Positions 15,030 through 22,376 of a DNA stretch of 64,000 nt are shown here, piece after piece. The stretch's first letter is position 1. Every line of letters starts with the position of its first letter. Where the stretch lies: the NCBI GenBank assembly GCA_024235315.1, contig JACKMP010000003.1:1-64000 (forward strand). Direction: 5' to 3'. Below the pieces are notes generated by a model. The model was given only the letters and a program-made list of their open reading frames with translations. It was not told where the DNA came from and did not search any database. The stretch is from Chromatiaceae bacterium (GTDB lineage Bacteria > Pseudomonadota > Gammaproteobacteria > Chromatiales > Chromatiaceae). A program made the translations under genes and the position numbers.

Positions 15030-16739
15030 TCAGCGCCGATAACCCTTGTGGGTTGCCAGGCGACGCCACAGCCAACCTTGAGGCCTGTCCACGCCGGTTT
15101 TCACGTATTCCAGGGTATGCCGGTGAGATACGGTCCATTCCATGCGGGTAAAGGCGCCACGGCTGCCACAGATCAGCAGCCGGTCGCCAGGCTTCAGCGC
15201 GGTCGTGACCTCGGGCAGCAGGATGCGATCGTTGCGCCGATGGATCAGCAGCACGATCGCCTGCAATGAACGCGCTCTGTACCACGGGTCACGCAACAGG
15301 TCCTCGACCGTGTACTGCCCCCCATGCACCAGGTATTCATGCATCGCCGCGGTATGCCCGGCGTCGAGCGACCACTCGCGAATGCTTGGCACCTCGTCCT
15401 GGACCAGCGCGCTCACCCGGCTCGCCAGTTCGCACGCCCAGGCGTCTTCCTGGTACAGCGCCAGAGACATGAATTCGTAGAGCATCGGTGTGGCGAGCAG
15501 GACGCGGATCTTGTCGGCGATGATCGAACTGGGATGCATCACCATGTCCGCGTCGACCGCCGCGATGATGTCATGGTCGTCGTGCTGGTTCTGGCGAACG
15601 ACGAAGAACAGGTCGGGATTGAGCTGTCGCGCGGTCATCACGATCGACAGGTTGTTGGCGTCGTTGTCGGTGCCCGCGACCAGCCCGGCGGCGTTCTCGA
15701 TGTCGGCCTGGTTCAGGGTCTCCGCCTCGGTGCCGCGGCCGGCGACGAAATCCGATTCCGGTTGTCCGGTCAGTTCCGGGCGCGCCTCGATGACCACCAC
15801 CCGGACGCCCTCGCCGGCAAGGCGTGCACAGACCGCCTTGCCGAAGCGCCCGTAACCGCACACCACCCAGTGCCCGTCGCGCGGCGGGTATACCGGCTCG
15901 CTCAATGCGACACCCTCGCGACCGGTCAGCCAGCGTTGCAGCAGGTACAGGCAGGGTGCCTGAAACGCGACCGCCAGGTGCGAAGCGAAGGTGTCGAACG
16001 GGTCAACGATGTGGTCGGTGCCGAACGAAGCCATATTGGCCTCGACATCGTGAGAATCCGCGCGGCTGATCACCTTGATCTTCGGGTTGAGCAGTTTCGC
16101 CGTGATCGCAATCTTGAGGTTGACGTCGTTGTCATCGGTCAGCGCCACCACACCTGCACAGGAAGGATGCTGCAGACCCGCCTCCTGCAGGTGACGGGTC
16201 AGCGCCGCGTCACCATGCAGCGCCGGGACGACCTCGCGCAGGTCCTGCAGCTGGATGATATTGGTGCGTGCCTCGTCGATGTCGATGACCACCGCGTGCT
16301 GGCCTCTCCGGGTCAGTGCCTGCACCAGCGCAGTCCCGGTCTCTCCATACCCGCAGACCAGATGGAAGGGCTCGCGCATCTTGCGGATGCGCCGTGCAAA
16401 CCGGCTCTCGGCGAGCGCCTCCTGGAAGGTCCGGTCCTGCACCAGCGAAAGGATGGTGCCAAAGGCATAGATCCACGAGATCACCGACGCATACAGCGAC
16501 AGGCTGACCCAGAGGCGCTGGGCATCGGTAAACGCATAGGGGATCTCGCCGAAACCGATCGTGGTTGCCATGTAGCTGACGAAATAGAAGGCGTGAAACA
16601 GGCTCATGTGCCACACGCCCCCGTCGGCGTCACGGCCGGGAATCAGCACCAGACCGAGGATTGCGACCGCGTACACCACCAACAGCGTCAGCAGCGGCTG
16701 ACGCATGCGCCGCACGATCAGGAAGACGATACTGTCCAT
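15030..16739 (-). CDS. Potassium channel with two RCK (TrkA-N) domains
   Basis: The 569-residue protein has two membrane helices (about 15-33 and 77-100) around a pore helix and a selectivity filter reading TTIGFGE (about 59-65) instead of the usual TVGYGD. Two cytoplasmic RCK/TrkA-N Rossmann domains follow, each with a GYG-type nucleotide loop (VCGYGETG at about 128, VCGYGRFG at about 295), then a C-terminal TrkA-C-like part. It should be a ligand-gated K+ channel, tetrameric or dimeric by fold. The altered filter raises doubt about strict K+ selectivity. The next upstream minus-strand gene, 21 bases away, is a DUF6394 membrane protein, likely in the same operon. Confidence 0.88.
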   Translation of the reverse strand: MDSIVFLIVRRMRQPLLTLLVVYAVAILGLVLIPGRDADGGVWHMSLFHAFYFVSYMATTIGFGEIPYAFTDAQRLWVSLSLYASVISWIYAFGTILSLVQDRTFQEALAESRFARRIRKMREPFHLVCGYGETGTALVQALTRRGQHAVVIDIDEARTNIIQLQDLREVVPALHGDAALTRHLQEAGLQHPSCAGVVALTDDNDVNLKIAITAKLLNPKIKVISRADSHDVEANMASFGTDHIVDPFDTFASHLAVAFQAPCLYLLQRWLTGREGVALSEPVYPPRDGHWVVCGYGRFGKAVCARLAGEGVRVVVIEARPELTGQPESDFVAGRGTEAETLNQADIENAAGLVAGTDNDANNLSIVMTARQLNPDLFFVVRQNQHDDHDIIAAVDADMVMHPSSIIADKIRVLLATPMLYEFMSLALYQEDAWACELASRVSALVQDEVPSIREWSLDAGHTAAMHEYLVHGGQYTVEDLLRDPWYRARSLQAIVLLIHRRNDRILLPEVTTALKPGDRLLICGSRGAFTRMEWTVSHRHTLEYVKTGVDRPQGWLWRRLATHKGYRR

Positions 16740-16760
16740 GCGTGCTGGCCGACCGGCCGC

Positions 16761-17144
16761 TCAGCGCCGCAGCATGACCGTCTCGATGATCAGCAGGATC
16801 ACCGAGATCACGTTCGCCAGCATGGCCCCGCCGGACAGTGAGACGATGCTCGCCATCACATCGGGCGTGAGCCCGGTCGCGTACACATGCACCGCAAAGG
16901 TCCACACCACGGCCGCAGCGATCAGCTGCAGGATCGCCACCAGGCTGGTGGCCAGCAACAAGGCGCCCATCTGGCTGCGGTCGCCGAATTTCAGCACCGT
17001 GGCGATCAGGTTGACGACCACCACCGCAAACAACTCGAACACATGATGATGTTCCGGATTCTCGATCTCGCCGACGAAGAAGCCGAAATTGAGCGTCAGC
17101 GCCAACACGATAAAAAAGCCGAAGACGACCTTTTCCGGATTCAT
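16761..17144 (-). CDS. DUF6394-type integral membrane protein
   Basis: The 127-residue protein starts at ATG 17144 (MNPEKVVFGFFIVLALTLN) after a GGGGGGA tract; a start at 17192 adds unconserved residues. It has four predicted membrane helices and the family landmark NFGFFVGEIENPEHHH near residues 18-33, a histidine-rich exit to the first helix. The function is unknown. It is the first gene of a two-gene minus-strand unit with the RCK potassium channel (21-base gap), so a role next to that channel is possible. Confidence 0.75.
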   Translation of the reverse strand: MNPEKVVFGFFIVLALTLNFGFFVGEIENPEHHHVFELFAVVVVNLIATVLKFGDRSQMGALLLATSLVAILQLIAAAVVWTFAVHVYATGLTPDVMASIVSLSGGAMLANVISVILLIIETVMLRR

Positions 17145-17262
17145 GCCTGTGTCCCCCCGATGCGGTGCCGATGGATGATTGTTACCGGGCAATTAAAGCA
17201 TGTCCTCCGCCGGCGCCGGCAGCTGCCACAGTCGAGGGACCCGGAACAGCGCCGTCCGATTC

Positions 17263-17277
17263 GTTACTTTTAGTAAC
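17263..17277. promoter_or_regulatory. 15-bp palindrome upstream of the kinase operon, shared with the symporter operon
   Basis: GTTACTTTTAGTAAC is a perfect 6+3+6 dyad. The same pattern, GTTACnTTTnGTAAC, recurs at 21808-21822 before the DUF4212/symporter genes. Here it overlaps the -35 region of a weak promoter with TAGGCT (17291-17296) as -10, so binding would repress or modulate the kinase operon. The likely binder is the response regulator encoded at 20428 (inference). Confidence 0.65.
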
Positions 17278-17302
17278 ACTGCGGCGGTGCTAGGCTCGTG
17301 TC

Positions 17303-17500
17303 ATGCTCCCACCGCGTCTACCGCTCAGCAGAGAACTGGCCGTCATCCTCGGCGCCCTGTTGCTGCTGCTTTTCGTGACCCCGGTGGCGGACTGGTGGGC
17401 GCATGACAGCCTGCACTGGAGCACGCCTTACGCCCTGTGGCTGTTGATCATCCTGGGGGCCCTGCTGATCGACCGGCGCGACGACTCCGATGAGTCATGA
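17303..17500 (+). CDS. Small membrane protein, CbrX-like, coupled to the sensor kinase
   Basis: The 65-residue protein has two hydrophobic helices (about 10-28 and 40-56) and a charged C-terminus (DRRDDSDES). Its 3' end overlaps the start of the kinase gene by 11 bases, so translation is coupled. Pseudomonas cbrA is likewise preceded by an overlapping small gene, cbrX, and by position and character this is called CbrX-like; sequence homology is not claimed. It could aid insertion or assembly of the transporter-like kinase domain. Confidence 0.75.
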   Translation: MLPPRLPLSRELAVILGALLLLLFVTPVADWWAHDSLHWSTPYALWLLIILGALLIDRRDDSDES

Positions 17501-20450
17501 AATGGCGACCCTGTTCGCGGCCGGGTTCGGCTACCTGCTGGTGCTGTTCCTGGTCGCATTCGCCACCGATCGTGGGCTGGTGCCCGCACGCGTGGTATCG
17601 CATCCGATCACCTATACGCTGTCGATCGGCGTCTACGCCACCTCGTGGACCTACTACGGCAGCGTCGGTTACGCCGCCCACCACGGCCTGCTGTTCCTGA
17701 CCATCTATATCGGCGCCACGCTGACCTTCGTGCTCAGCCCGGTGCTGTTGCGGCCGTTGCTGAAGGTCAGCCGCGAGTACCAGCTGACCTCGCTCGCCGA
17801 CCTGTTGGCATTCCGGTATCGCAGCCAGGCGGCCGGGGTGCTGGTGACCCTGTTCATGCTCCTGGGCACCCTCCCCTACATCGCGCTCCAGGTACGGGCC
17901 GTCACCGAATCGCTGCGCGTGCTGAGCAACGAGGTGCCGTCCAACACAATTGCGCTGGTGTTCTGCGCCACCCTGACCCTGTTCGGTGTGCTGTTCGGCA
18001 CGCGCCACATATCACCGCGAGAAAAGCACCGCGGGCTGGTGGTCGCCATCGCGTTCGAGTCGCTGATCAAGCTGGTGGTGCTGTTGATCATCGGCGCCTA
18101 TGCCCTGTTCGGCGTGTTTGGCGGACCCGGCGGCCTCGACGACTGGCTTCAGGTCCACCCGGAGGCACTCGAGGCGCTGTACCGCCCGGTGAACGAGAGC
18201 CCCTGGAGTGCCCTGGTCTTCCTGTCGTTCGCCGCCGCGTTCCTGCTGCCGCGCCAGTTCCACATGCTGTTCGCGGAGAACCTCGACGCGCGCGCGCTGC
18301 GCACTGCCACCTGGGCGATGCCGGCCTTCCTGTTCCTGCTCAATATCTCGATCCCGGTGATCCTGTGGGCAGGTCAGCATCGCGGTCTTGCGATCAACCC
18401 GGATTACTTCGTACTCGGCATCACCTTTACCGACGGGCCCTCGTGGCTGTCGCTGCTGGCGTTCATCGGCGGGTTGTCGGCCGCCAGTGCCATGGTCATC
18501 GTGACCAGCATCGCGCTCGCCTCGATGAGCCTGAACCACCTGTTGCTGCCGGCCAGCTACCCGGACCCGGCGATGAACCTGTACCGCTGGATCCTGTGGG
18601 GCCGGCGCCTGTTGATCGGCCTGATCATCATGGCCGGTTACGGTTTCTATGCCGGACTCAAGCACAGCCAGGGCCTGGTCGAACTCGGCCTGATCTCGTT
18701 CGTCGCTGTCGCCCAGTTCCTGCCCGGCATCGTCGGGCTGCTGTACTGGCGACGTGCCACACGCAGTGGCTTCATCATCGGGCTGCTCGGCGGCATCGGG
18801 GTCTGGTCGATGTTGCTGCTGACCCCACTGCTGTACACCTCGGGGATCCTGATCACCGATCTCGGCATCCCGCAGCTTGTCGCCGACAGCGGCATGCACA
18901 AGTGGTCGTTTGCCACCTTCGTCAGCCTGACAGTCAACAGCAGCCTGTTCGTGCTGGTCTCGCTGCTCACCCGGCAGTCCGCAGGTGAACAGGAGGCGGC
19001 ACGCGCCTGCTGCACCGAGACATCGGCACCGCTGGCCGGCGTCGTGGTCGCCGGCTCGCCATCGGAGTTCCGCGCGCTGCTGGCCAGCACGCTGGGTCAG
19101 CCGATGGCCGATCGCGAGGTCGACCAGGCACTGAGCGACCTCGCGATGCGCCCGCACGAGCGCCGCGCGACCGAACTGCGCCGCCTCCGCGAACGTATCG
19201 AACGCAACCTGTCCGGCCTGCTCGGACCGCAACTCGCGCACATCATCGTCAACCGCCGGCTGGAACTCGACCCCGAGGCGAAAACCGCACTCGCCGACTC
19301 GCTGCGCCACGTCGAAGACCGGCTGGAGACCTCGCGCTCACAGCTGCAGGGACTGAGCATCGAACTCGACAACCTGCGCCGCCTGCACCGGCAGATCCTT
19401 CAGGACCTGCCGCTGGGCGTCTGCGCCACCGACAACCAGGGCAAGATCGTGTTGTGGAATCTCGCGCTCGAGGTGATGACAGGGGTCGAGGCGGCACCAT
19501 TGATCGGCACCCGACTCAACAAGCTTCCGCGGCCCTGGGACGGCCTGCTTGGCGGGTTCGCACGCACCAACGAGGACCACATCTACCGCATGGAACTGCC
19601 GGTGGCCGGCAAACCACGCTGGTACAACCTGCACAAAGCAGCCTACGCCGACCCGATGATCGAAGGCGCCGGCCCATCGCGGCCCGGCATGGTGATGCTG
19701 ATCGAGGACCTCACTGATCTGGGCAACCTGGAAGCGGAGCTGGCACACAACGACCGCCTGGCCTCGGTCGGCCGACTCGCCGCCGGTGTCGCTCACGAGA
19801 TCGGCAACCCGGTCACCGGTATCGCATCGCTGGCGCAGAACCTGCGCCACGAGGAGGACCCCGAGGTGATGCGCCAGAGCATCGAGGACATCATCGAGCA
19901 GACGCGACGGATCTCCGACATCCTCGGTACGCTCAAGAGCTTCAGCCGCGGCAGCCGTCACCTGCAGCAACGCGAGACCTTCGCCCTGCACGAGGCGATC
20001 GATCAGGCAGTGCACCTGCTGGAGCTGACGCACAAGCATGACGGCATCCGCTTCGAGGCAAGCTGCCCTTCGGACATCGTCCTCACCGGCAACCGGCAGC
20101 AGCTGTCGCAGGTACTGGTCAACCTGATGGGTAATGCCGCCGACGCCTCCAAACCCGGTGATCGCGTCGACCTGCTGGCGCGCGCCAGTGCGGACGAGGC
20201 GGTGATCGAGGTCATGGACCAGGGGCAGGGCATCCCCGACGAACTGCGGGAAACGGTCTTCGAGCCTTTCTACACCACCAAGCCCACTGGCCAGGGCACC
20301 GGTCTCGGGCTGTCGCTGGCATACAAGATCATCGAGGATCACAACGGCACGCTGACCATCGATTCGCAGGCCGGATTCGGCACGCGCGTGGTCGTCACCC
20401 TGCCCCTTCGGGAAACAGAACAACCCTATGCACCACTTGCTCATCATTGA
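17490..20450 (+). CDS. Transporter-linked sensor histidine kinase, CbrA/CrbS-like
   Basis: The 986-residue protein begins with a complete SLC5/SSS sodium-solute-symporter domain (about 1-470, 13 or so helices), then a short linker region (about 500-600, STAC-like position), a PAS domain (about 645-740), a HisKA domain with phosphorylated H769 in GVAHEIGNPV, and an ATP-binding domain (DQGQGIPDE, then TKPTGQGTGLGLSL). CbrA (Pseudomonas) and CrbS (Vibrio) have this architecture and govern carbon-source or acetate use. The transporter domain may sense or move its substrate. It overlaps CbrX-like upstream and the response regulator downstream (23 bases), so all three form one operon. Confidence 0.92.
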   Translation: MSHEMATLFAAGFGYLLVLFLVAFATDRGLVPARVVSHPITYTLSIGVYATSWTYYGSVGYAAHHGLLFLTIYIGATLTFVLSPVLLRPLLKVSREYQLTSLADLLAFRYRSQAAGVLVTLFMLLGTLPYIALQVRAVTESLRVLSNEVPSNTIALVFCATLTLFGVLFGTRHISPREKHRGLVVAIAFESLIKLVVLLIIGAYALFGVFGGPGGLDDWLQVHPEALEALYRPVNESPWSALVFLSFAAAFLLPRQFHMLFAENLDARALRTATWAMPAFLFLLNISIPVILWAGQHRGLAINPDYFVLGITFTDGPSWLSLLAFIGGLSAASAMVIVTSIALASMSLNHLLLPASYPDPAMNLYRWILWGRRLLIGLIIMAGYGFYAGLKHSQGLVELGLISFVAVAQFLPGIVGLLYWRRATRSGFIIGLLGGIGVWSMLLLTPLLYTSGILITDLGIPQLVADSGMHKWSFATFVSLTVNSSLFVLVSLLTRQSAGEQEAARACCTETSAPLAGVVVAGSPSEFRALLASTLGQPMADREVDQALSDLAMRPHERRATELRRLRERIERNLSGLLGPQLAHIIVNRRLELDPEAKTALADSLRHVEDRLETSRSQLQGLSIELDNLRRLHRQILQDLPLGVCATDNQGKIVLWNLALEVMTGVEAAPLIGTRLNKLPRPWDGLLGGFARTNEDHIYRMELPVAGKPRWYNLHKAAYADPMIEGAGPSRPGMVMLIEDLTDLGNLEAELAHNDRLASVGRLAAGVAHEIGNPVTGIASLAQNLRHEEDPEVMRQSIEDIIEQTRRISDILGTLKSFSRGSRHLQQRETFALHEAIDQAVHLLELTHKHDGIRFEASCPSDIVLTGNRQQLSQVLVNLMGNAADASKPGDRVDLLARASADEAVIEVMDQGQGIPDELRETVFEPFYTTKPTGQGTGLGLSLAYKIIEDHNGTLTIDSQAGFGTRVVVTLPLRETEQPYAPLAHH

Positions 20451-21747
20451 AGACGAACCGGTGATCCGCGGCGCACTGCGCCGCCTGCTCGAGCGCCACG
20501 GCCACCAGGTCAGCGAGGCCGAATCGATCGAGGCCGCTCAGGCCATGGGGCGCCTTGGTGACTACAAGCTGATCATCACCGATCTGCGGCTGCCGGGGCA
20601 GCCGGGCAACGCCGTTCTGAAAATGGCACCCGACGTACCGGTCATCATCATGACCAGTTATGCCAGCGTCACCTCGGCCGTCGAGGCGATGAAAAGCGGT
20701 GCTGCAGACTACATCGCCAAGCCGTTCGACCACGACGAACTGGTGATGCTGGTGGACAAGGTACTGCGCGAGAAGCAGAAAGAGCGGCGTGCTGCCGCAC
20801 TGCAGACCGATGTCGACCAGGCCTACCCGGTGGCAGGCATGATCGGCAGGAGCGCGGCGATGAGCGAGGTGTGCAACCGCATCCACAAGGTCGCACCGAC
20901 GGAGGCCACCGCGCTGATCATCGGCGAATCGGGTACCGGAAAGGAACTGGTCGCGCGCGCCCTGCACAAATACAGCCGTCGTTCCGATGCGCCTTTCATC
21001 GCATTCAACTGTGCCGCCGTGCCGGAGCAATCGATCGAGGCCGAGCTGTTTGGACAGCACCAGTCGGATCGCTTTCGGCCAGGCCTGATGCAGACGGCCG
21101 AGGGCGGCACGCTGTTTCTCGACGAGATCGGCGAGCTGCCGACTGCAGCGCAGGCGCGACTGCTGCGTGTGCTGCAGGGCGGCGACCATGACGGCAACAG
21201 CGGCGGCAGCCCGAACGTCCGCATCCTGGCGGCGACCCATCGCGACCTCCGCAAGCTGGTACAGGAGAACGCATTTCGCAGCGACCTGTACTTCCGCCTG
21301 CGGGTGGTCGAACTGACGCTGCCGCCGCTGCGCGAGCGCGGCGACGATGTGATCGAGCTCGCGGTGTTCCTGCTCGACAGGACACGCAAGCAACTCGGCC
21401 GTGGCCCGCTGAAGCTCAGTCGCGAGGCGCTGGACGCGATCCGTCGTTACCACTGGCCGGGCAACGTGCGCGAGCTGTCGAACGCGATCGAGCGCGCCGT
21501 CATTTTGTGCGAGGAAGACATCATCACACCGGACCTGCTGGCTATCGATCATCGGGTCACCGGTGCCAGTACCGCGGCGGATCTCAGCGACAGGCTGTCG
21601 CTGGAGGAGTATTTCCGGGTATTCGTGCTCGAGCACCAGGAAAACATGACCGAGACCGAACTCGCCCAGGCACTGGGGATCAGCCGCAAGACCCTTTGGG
21701 AGCGCCGTCAGCGCTTCGGGCTGCCGCGACCGAAAAAGCGCAGTTGA
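20428..21747 (+). CDS. NtrC-family response regulator lacking GAFTGA
   Basis: The 439-residue partner of the kinase has a receiver domain (D52 accepts phosphate, K97 present), an AAA+ domain with Walker A GESGTGKE (165-172) and Walker B GGTLFLDE (225-232), and a C-terminal Fis-type helix-turn-helix (ALGISRKTLWERRQRFGL). The loop between ELFG and GGTLFLDE is about 16 residues, where NtrC has about 21, and GAFTGA, the sigma-54 contact, is absent. It should therefore act at sigma-70 promoters, as reported for a few such members. Its probable targets carry the palindrome seen at 17263 and 21808. Confidence 0.92.
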   Translation: MHHLLIIEDEPVIRGALRRLLERHGHQVSEAESIEAAQAMGRLGDYKLIITDLRLPGQPGNAVLKMAPDVPVIIMTSYASVTSAVEAMKSGAADYIAKPFDHDELVMLVDKVLREKQKERRAAALQTDVDQAYPVAGMIGRSAAMSEVCNRIHKVAPTEATALIIGESGTGKELVARALHKYSRRSDAPFIAFNCAAVPEQSIEAELFGQHQSDRFRPGLMQTAEGGTLFLDEIGELPTAAQARLLRVLQGGDHDGNSGGSPNVRILAATHRDLRKLVQENAFRSDLYFRLRVVELTLPPLRERGDDVIELAVFLLDRTRKQLGRGPLKLSREALDAIRRYHWPGNVRELSNAIERAVILCEEDIITPDLLAIDHRVTGASTAADLSDRLSLEEYFRVFVLEHQENMTETELAQALGISRKTLWERRQRFGLPRPKKRS

Positions 21748-21807
21748 ACGGTGGCCGCCGGGCTCGACCGGAAAAACTTTTCTCGTTTTACCGCTGGAAA
21801 CACCAGC

Positions 21808-21822
21808 GTTACGTTTGGTAAC
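21808..21822. promoter_or_regulatory. 15-bp palindrome upstream of the DUF4212/symporter operon
   Basis: GTTACGTTTGGTAAC matches GTTACnTTTnGTAAC at 17263-17277, with perfect outer arms. Extra GTTAC half-sites lie at 21840-21844 and 21893-21897; the last ends about 9 bases before the predicted -35, near -50. This is a suitable array for activation by the response regulator just upstream. The motif is seen; its function is inferred. Confidence 0.65.
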
Positions 21823-21906
21823 AAATTGATAGGATCTTCGTTACCTATCGACCCAATTCAGACCTTTTCAGACCTCACCATGACTAATTTAAGTTACTGA
21901 TTTACT

Positions 21907-21936
21907 TTGACAATTGTCAGGAAGGGCGCGGACAAT
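21907..21936 (+). promoter_or_regulatory. Sigma-70 promoter of the DUF4212/symporter operon
   Basis: TTGACA (21907-21912) is a perfect -35; GACAAT (21931-21936) is a 4/6 -10 with 18-base spacing. A perfect 12-bp palindrome TGACAATTGTCA (21908-21919) overlaps the -35 and could be an operator in its own right. No GG-N10-GC sigma-54 element was found, matching the missing GAFTGA in the regulator. Confidence 0.55.
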
Positions 21937-21950
21937 CGCGGCACCTGGCA

Positions 21951-22035
21951 ACCTGCATCAAGAACAGGTAACAGAACCGGGGCCGCATGTCGGCAGTTAG
22001 CGAACGGAATCGATCGACAAGGTGGGAAAGCCACC
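21951..22035 (+). promoter_or_regulatory. Long leader with two hairpins before DUF4212
   Basis: From the predicted start near 21943 the leader is about 165 nt. It contains ACCTG (21951-21955) with CAGGT (21965-21969), and GGTGG (22021-22025) with CCACC (22031-22035) around GAAAG. No riboswitch class was recognised. The 360-base gap 21748-22107 holds otherwise only the operator, half-sites and promoter. Confidence 0.35.
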
Positions 22036-22107
22036 GGCGTGCAGCATCGCCAGAACCCGGCAATTTTCAACAACCGTCCATTGTCACAACCGCGGAGTGA
22101 TCAAACT

Positions 22108-22362
22108 ATGGATTCAAAAGCTGCGCAGTACTGGAAGGCGAATCTTCGCCTCCTGATAAGTCTGCTCGTGATCTGGTTCGTCGTCTCGTACGGCTTCGGG
22201 ATCATGTTTGCCGATGCACTCAATGCCATCCGTATCGGTGGTGTGGGCCTCGGCTTCTGGTTCGCCCAACAGGGGTCGATCTACGTCTTTATCGTCCTGA
22301 TTTTCTTTTACGCTGCCCGCATGAACGCGCTTGATCGCGAGTTCGACGTGCACGAAGACTAA
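22108..22362 (+). CDS. DUF4212 small subunit of a sodium:solute symporter
   Basis: The 84-residue protein has two membrane helices (about 14-38 and 50-72), with the family landmark YWKANLRLLISLLVIWFVVS and a C-terminal MNALDREFDV. DUF4212 proteins precede VC_2705-type symporters almost invariably and are thought to be accessory subunits. GGAG at 22094-22097 is its ribosome binding site. It is 14 bases ahead of the symporter gene. Confidence 0.92.
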   Translation: MDSKAAQYWKANLRLLISLLVIWFVVSYGFGIMFADALNAIRIGGVGLGFWFAQQGSIYVFIVLIFFYAARMNALDREFDVHED

Positions 22363-22376
22363 GAGGTAGCGTTCAC

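Noticed and set aside
22000..22060. Possible c-di-GMP (GEMM) riboswitch before DUF4212
   Set aside because: A short GGTGG/CCACC hairpin and GAAAG resemble parts of it, but the conserved core sequences and second stem are not found.
21900..22107. Sigma-54 promoter for the symporter operon
   Set aside because: No GG-N10-GC pair in the right context; the TTGACA promoter explains transcription better.
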